This document shows, in pieces, positions 60,931 to 64,000 of a stretch of DNA of 64,000 nt. Below the pieces are notes generated by a model. It was not told where the DNA came from. It saw nothing but the letters and a program-made list of their open reading frames with translations, and made no database searches. Both the position numbers and the translations under genes were made by a program. Source of the DNA: Pseudomonas chlororaphis (GTDB lineage: Bacteria; Pseudomonadota; Gammaproteobacteria; Pseudomonadales; Pseudomonadaceae); contig NZ_MSCT01000011.1 in NCBI RefSeq assembly GCF_001921865.1, forward strand, positions 62,001-126,000. The letters run 5' to 3'. Positions within the stretch are counted from its first letter, which is position 1, and each line of letters starts with the position of its first letter.

Positions 60931-63630
60931 ATGGACTCAGCCGAGCAGCATTACGCTGGAGAAAAGGACCGCATCAACAACCGCCGTACTGCCCTGGGTC
61001 TCACCTGCCTTCCCCCGTCTCCCCCGTCTCCCCCGTCCGACGGCCAACCCCATAAAGCCTGGGGGCTGGCGTTGTCCGGCGGCGGTATCCGCAGCGCCAC
61101 CTTCTGCCTCGGCGTGCTGCAGGCAATGGCCCGGGCCAAGGCCCCCGACCACGCCGACGACAACGCGCCAGACGACACCGGCAACACCCTGCTGCCGCGT
61201 TTCGACTACCTGTCCACGGTCAGCGGCGGCGGTTACATCGGCAGCTTTTTCTCCAGCCTGTTCATCCCCGACCGCCTGCGCAAGGCAGCGCCGCAAGACC
61301 CGGAGAACGCCCCTGAGAACGCCCCCGCCCCGACGCCGGCCCTTTCGCCCGAGCAGCAGGCGGCCAAGACCGCGGCCGACCATGCCTACGAGGTGCTGCG
61401 CTACGAACCGCCCCGGCGGATCAGCACCGGCATCAATTACCTTGAAGCGCCCGTTGGCATGGGCCCCACGGCCTGGCTGCGGGAAAACGGCCGTTACCTG
61501 ACCCCCACCGGCTCCGGGGACATGCTCTATGCCCTGGCGATCACCTGGCGCAACTGGCTGTCGCTGCACTTGGTGATCGGCATGCCGATCCTCCTGGTGC
61601 TGGCATCGCTGATGCTCCTGAAAATGCTGGGTCTGGAGCTGTTCATGTTGCCCGCCGCGGTCTTTGCCCTCGGCCTGTTGCCCTGCTGCCTGGCCTACTG
61701 GCTGGTGCTGCCGGAAACCAGCCTGGGCGACGCGCCCAGCCTGGGCAACTTCGCGGCCAAGGCCTGCGGGGCAACGGCGCTGGTGCTGATCCTGGTCCGG
61801 GCCCTGCTGCCCGACGACACGCCGAATGTGCGCTACCTGCTGCTGGCCCTGGCGGCGGTGGCGGTGCTGGGCGTGATCTACGCCGCGGGCATGATCTCGC
61901 GCCTCAAGCGCGAAAGCGCGCACGCCGACAGCGACAACGGGATCTTCACCGTGCGCAATTACCGGGTCGAGATCACCCGGCTGCTGGCAAACATCATCGT
62001 CGCCCTCGGCGTGTCGTTCTTCGCCGCGTTCCTGGTGTCGCTTTCCGAAGAGATCTACCACAACCTCAAGACCCTGACCCTGGGAGCGACAGGCACCCTG
62101 CCGCTGCTGATCTGGCTGGTGCGCCAGCTGGCGCTGCTGCAGGACGAAAAGACCCTGCCGGACTGGCTGCGCAAGATGCCCCTGGGCCCCCTGGAGCTGA
62201 TCGGCGGGGTCCTGCTGCTGGCGGTGGTGTGCCTGGTCTGGATGCTGTTCGTGGTGTGGATCGCCGCCGACGGCAGCGTCCGCACGCAGGAAGACGGCTA
62301 CGTCCTGCGCCTGCTCCTGCTGGTCGCAATCGCGGGCGCCCTGACCTGGGTGACCAGCCGTTTCGTCGGCTTCCTCAACACCTCGTCGTTCCAGGGCTAT
62401 TACAGCGCGCGGCTGGTGCGGGCCTATATGGGCGCCTCCAACGGCAAGCGCTTCAACGGGACCGACGAGCAACGGCGCAAGCACATGAGCGTGGCCGAAC
62501 CGCTGGCCAACGACGATATCAGCGTCAAGGACTACTACGCGCCCAATGCCGGCCCGCTGCACCTGATCAACGTGACCATGAACCTCACGGTCGACCCCGC
62601 CGAACAGTTGGTGCAGCGCGACCGCAAGGGCAAGCCGCTGTGCCTGGCGCCGGGCCTCGTCGACGCGGAAAGTGCAGACAAGGGCCAAGGCACGTTCATC
62701 CTCGACGGCAAGTTCTACCCGCGCGGCCAGGAAAACATCGCGAAATCGGAAATCGACTATCCGCTGAGCATCGGCCAATGGATCGGCCTCTCCGGCGCGG
62801 CCTTCACCACCGGCCTGGGGCGTGCCACCAACCTGGGCATGTCGCTGCTGCTGGGCCTGGCCAACGTGCGCCTGGGCAACTGGTGGCCCAGCGGCTTTAT
62901 CGACGGCCGGCCCGCCGCGCCGCAAACCCTGGGGCTGAAGATGTCGCGCTGGCTGCCGACCCACACCTACCTGTTCTACGAAATGACCGCGCAATTCCAC
63001 GGCCATCGGCGCGACTTCCAGTACCTCTCCGACGGCGGCCACTTCGAGAACACCGCCGCCTACGAACTGCTGCGCCAGGAACGCCAGGTCGAGCTGATCG
63101 TCCTCTGCGACTGCGGCTGCGACCCCGACTACCAGTTCGACGACCTGAGCAACTTCATCCGCCTGGCACGCATCGACCACGGGTTGGAGATCCGCGAAAA
63201 CGCGGACATCGCCGAGCGCGAGGGGCTGCGCGACGTGTTCGGCTGCATGGCGGACTTCCAGGTTGCAGCGTCGGGCAAGGACCGGCGCTGCGCGCTGCTG
63301 CTCGACGTCTACTCCTGCGTTGAACCGGGCAAGCGGATCAGCCGCGTGCTGGTGCTCAAGCCGCGGCTGATCGCCGGGCTGTCGCTGGACGTGCTCAACT
63401 ACGCCCTGGCCAACAAGAGTTTTCCCAACCAGACCACCGCCGACCAGTTCTTCGACGAAGCCCAGTTCGAGAGCTATCGCAAGCTCGGCCTGAGCATCGG
63501 CCAGACGTTGTTTGGCGACGGCCCCAACGGCCCCGCCGACGACGCGGTGGCCAAGGCGTTGTGGGCGTACCTCGACGACTCGCAGGCGGAGGCTGCCCCT
63601 TCAGAAGCGCCTTCGAGCGAGGAAGACTGA
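60931..63630 (+). CDS. Patatin-like phospholipase with an inserted membrane domain
   Basis: The 899-residue protein begins with a short cytoplasmic tail and PPSPPSPPS repeat, then the oxyanion-hole motif LALSGGGIRSATFCLGVLQA (about 47-66) and the nucleophile serine in YLSTVSGGGYIGSFFSSLF (about 90-108). Eight or so hydrophobic helices follow (about 215-490; WLSLHLVIGMPILLVLASLM, LELIGGVLLLAVVCLVWMLF). The catalytic Asp then appears in DFQYLSDGGHFENTAAYELL near residue 700. A serine lipase of patatin/cPLA2 type is thus split by a membrane block. It likely cleaves lipids at the inner membrane. AAGGAG lies six bases before the ATG. No partner gene is adjacent. Confidence 0.8.
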   Translation: MDSAEQHYAGEKDRINNRRTALGLTCLPPSPPSPPSDGQPHKAWGLALSGGGIRSATFCLGVLQAMARAKAPDHADDNAPDDTGNTLLPRFDYLSTVSGGGYIGSFFSSLFIPDRLRKAAPQDPENAPENAPAPTPALSPEQQAAKTAADHAYEVLRYEPPRRISTGINYLEAPVGMGPTAWLRENGRYLTPTGSGDMLYALAITWRNWLSLHLVIGMPILLVLASLMLLKMLGLELFMLPAAVFALGLLPCCLAYWLVLPETSLGDAPSLGNFAAKACGATALVLILVRALLPDDTPNVRYLLLALAAVAVLGVIYAAGMISRLKRESAHADSDNGIFTVRNYRVEITRLLANIIVALGVSFFAAFLVSLSEEIYHNLKTLTLGATGTLPLLIWLVRQLALLQDEKTLPDWLRKMPLGPLELIGGVLLLAVVCLVWMLFVVWIAADGSVRTQEDGYVLRLLLLVAIAGALTWVTSRFVGFLNTSSFQGYYSARLVRAYMGASNGKRFNGTDEQRRKHMSVAEPLANDDISVKDYYAPNAGPLHLINVTMNLTVDPAEQLVQRDRKGKPLCLAPGLVDAESADKGQGTFILDGKFYPRGQENIAKSEIDYPLSIGQWIGLSGAAFTTGLGRATNLGMSLLLGLANVRLGNWWPSGFIDGRPAAPQTLGLKMSRWLPTHTYLFYEMTAQFHGHRRDFQYLSDGGHFENTAAYELLRQERQVELIVLCDCGCDPDYQFDDLSNFIRLARIDHGLEIRENADIAEREGLRDVFGCMADFQVAASGKDRRCALLLDVYSCVEPGKRISRVLVLKPRLIAGLSLDVLNYALANKSFPNQTTADQFFDEAQFESYRKLGLSIGQTLFGDGPNGPADDAVAKALWAYLDDSQAEAAPSEAPSSEED

Positions 63631-63650
63631 GCCCCAATGGCCGAGGACGC

Positions 63651-64000
63651 TCAGCGCTGCCCGCGCTTGAGCGTCTCGCTCGGCAGCTCCTTGAACAACG
63701 CTCGGTAACTGCTGGAAAACCGCCCCAGGTGCCAGAACGACCAGCGCATCGCCACCTCGGCCACGGTGGTTTCGTCGGGGCCGCGGCTGAGCAGTTCGCG
63801 GTGCGCGCTGTTGAGCCGGCGCAGGCGCAGCCACTGGGTCGGGGCCATGCCGACGAAGGTCTTGAACGCGCCTTGCAACTGGCGCAGGGAGACCCCGGCG
63901 ACCTGCGACAGCTCCAGCAGGTTCGGCGTGTCTTCGGGGCCGTCCGCGGTCCATTGCGCCGCCCACTCCGAGATCCGCTGCATGATCGCCCGCTCCTCGG
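63651..64000 (-). CDS. AraC-family transcriptional regulator, C-terminal part (truncated by window edge)
   Basis: The frame stays open through base 64000, so the N-terminal sensor domain lies outside the window. The visible 116 residues are the two-helix-turn-helix AraC domain: LLELSQVAGVSLRQLQGAFK, TFVGMAPTQWLRLRRLNSAH, TVAEVAMRWSFWHLGRFSSS and YRALFKELPSETL. It converges with the patatin-like gene (20-base gap). Target unknown. Confidence 0.88.
   Translation of the reverse strand, partial: EERAIMQRISEWAAQWTADGPEDTPNLLELSQVAGVSLRQLQGAFKTFVGMAPTQWLRLRRLNSAHRELLSRGPDETTVAEVAMRWSFWHLGRFSSSYRALFKELPSETLKRGQR

Noticed and set aside
60937..63180. A 747-codon minus-strand frame opposite the patatin-like gene
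   Set aside because: Low-complexity Q/H/R/G-rich composition; the plus-strand gene has a strong ribosome site and conserved motifs.
1..64000. tRNA, rRNA, CRISPR array, prophage or intact transposase
   Set aside because: I read the intergenic spaces for cloverleaf-like or repeated spacer patterns and the proteins for phage or transposase motifs and found none.

Overview
The window looks like the chromosome of a Pseudomonas of the fluorescens complex. The support is high GC, typical Pseudomonas REP-type palindromes (20281-20352, 23251-23550), a Sad/PtrR pair, a sigma-54/ANTAR-controlled nirBD, a PlcN-like phospholipase C and an achromobactin-type siderophore locus. A P. chlororaphis-like strain is my best guess from that combination, but it is an inference. 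No rRNA, tRNA, CRISPR array, prophage or intact insertion sequence was seen.

Layout. 1-7064: the 3' end of a hybrid sensor kinase, a NarL/FixJ response regulator, and a chaperone-usher fimbrial operon on the minus strand (pilin, chaperone, usher, tip adhesin); this resembles the Roc/Cup arrangement of pseudomonads. 7297-10791: a GldA/GldF/GldG-like ABC-2 exporter. 11019-16328: an unrecognised coiled-coil protein, a large MscS-type channel and a dCache-GGDEF diguanylate cyclase. 16388-17798: a RES-type toxin with an enlarged partner antitoxin. 17883-20255: ptrR and sad, divergent. 20554-27958: a hemerythrin-like protein, a PAS-PAS hybrid kinase, a duplicated palindromic repeat, a YdiJ-type FAD/Fe-S dehydrogenase with a divergent LysR regulator, and a small hypothetical protein. 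28214-30575: an S-type-pyocin-domain nuclease toxin followed by two tandem paralogous immunity genes. 30741-34360: cytochrome c, a CxxC thiol protein, a formate/nitrite channel and catalase. 34477-38150: a CBS-domain protein and nirBD with a long regulated leader.

38294-58262 is one large minus-strand iron region of three apparent transcription blocks: an ECF sigma factor, anti-sigma factor and STN-containing TonB receptor; then the synthesis, export, uptake and reduction genes in the order acsF-D-E-yhcA-C-B-A-cbrA-B-C-D-fhuF-rraA. Apart from the gaps around acsF the genes mostly overlap by 4-8 bases, so they are probably translationally coupled. AcsF, AcsE and AcsB should supply diaminobutyrate, ethanolamine and a keto-acid-related step; the three IucA/IucC synthetases assemble the molecule; YhcA exports it; the receptor and CbrABCD reimport the ferric form; FhuF reduces it. 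Fur-box-like sequences precede acsF and the sigma gene. The final RraA-family gene is coupled to fhuF and has no assigned role in this pathway.

58506-64000: a Tat-exported phospholipase C with a PhoB-box-like sequence upstream, a patatin-like protein whose catalytic serine and aspartate regions are separated by a block of membrane helices, and an AraC-type regulator cut by the window edge.

The clearest regulatory reading is upstream of nirB: a sigma-54 promoter, two ANTAR-type hexaloop hairpins (each with A at loop position 1 and G at position 4), and a terminator whose 5' arm overlaps the second hairpin.
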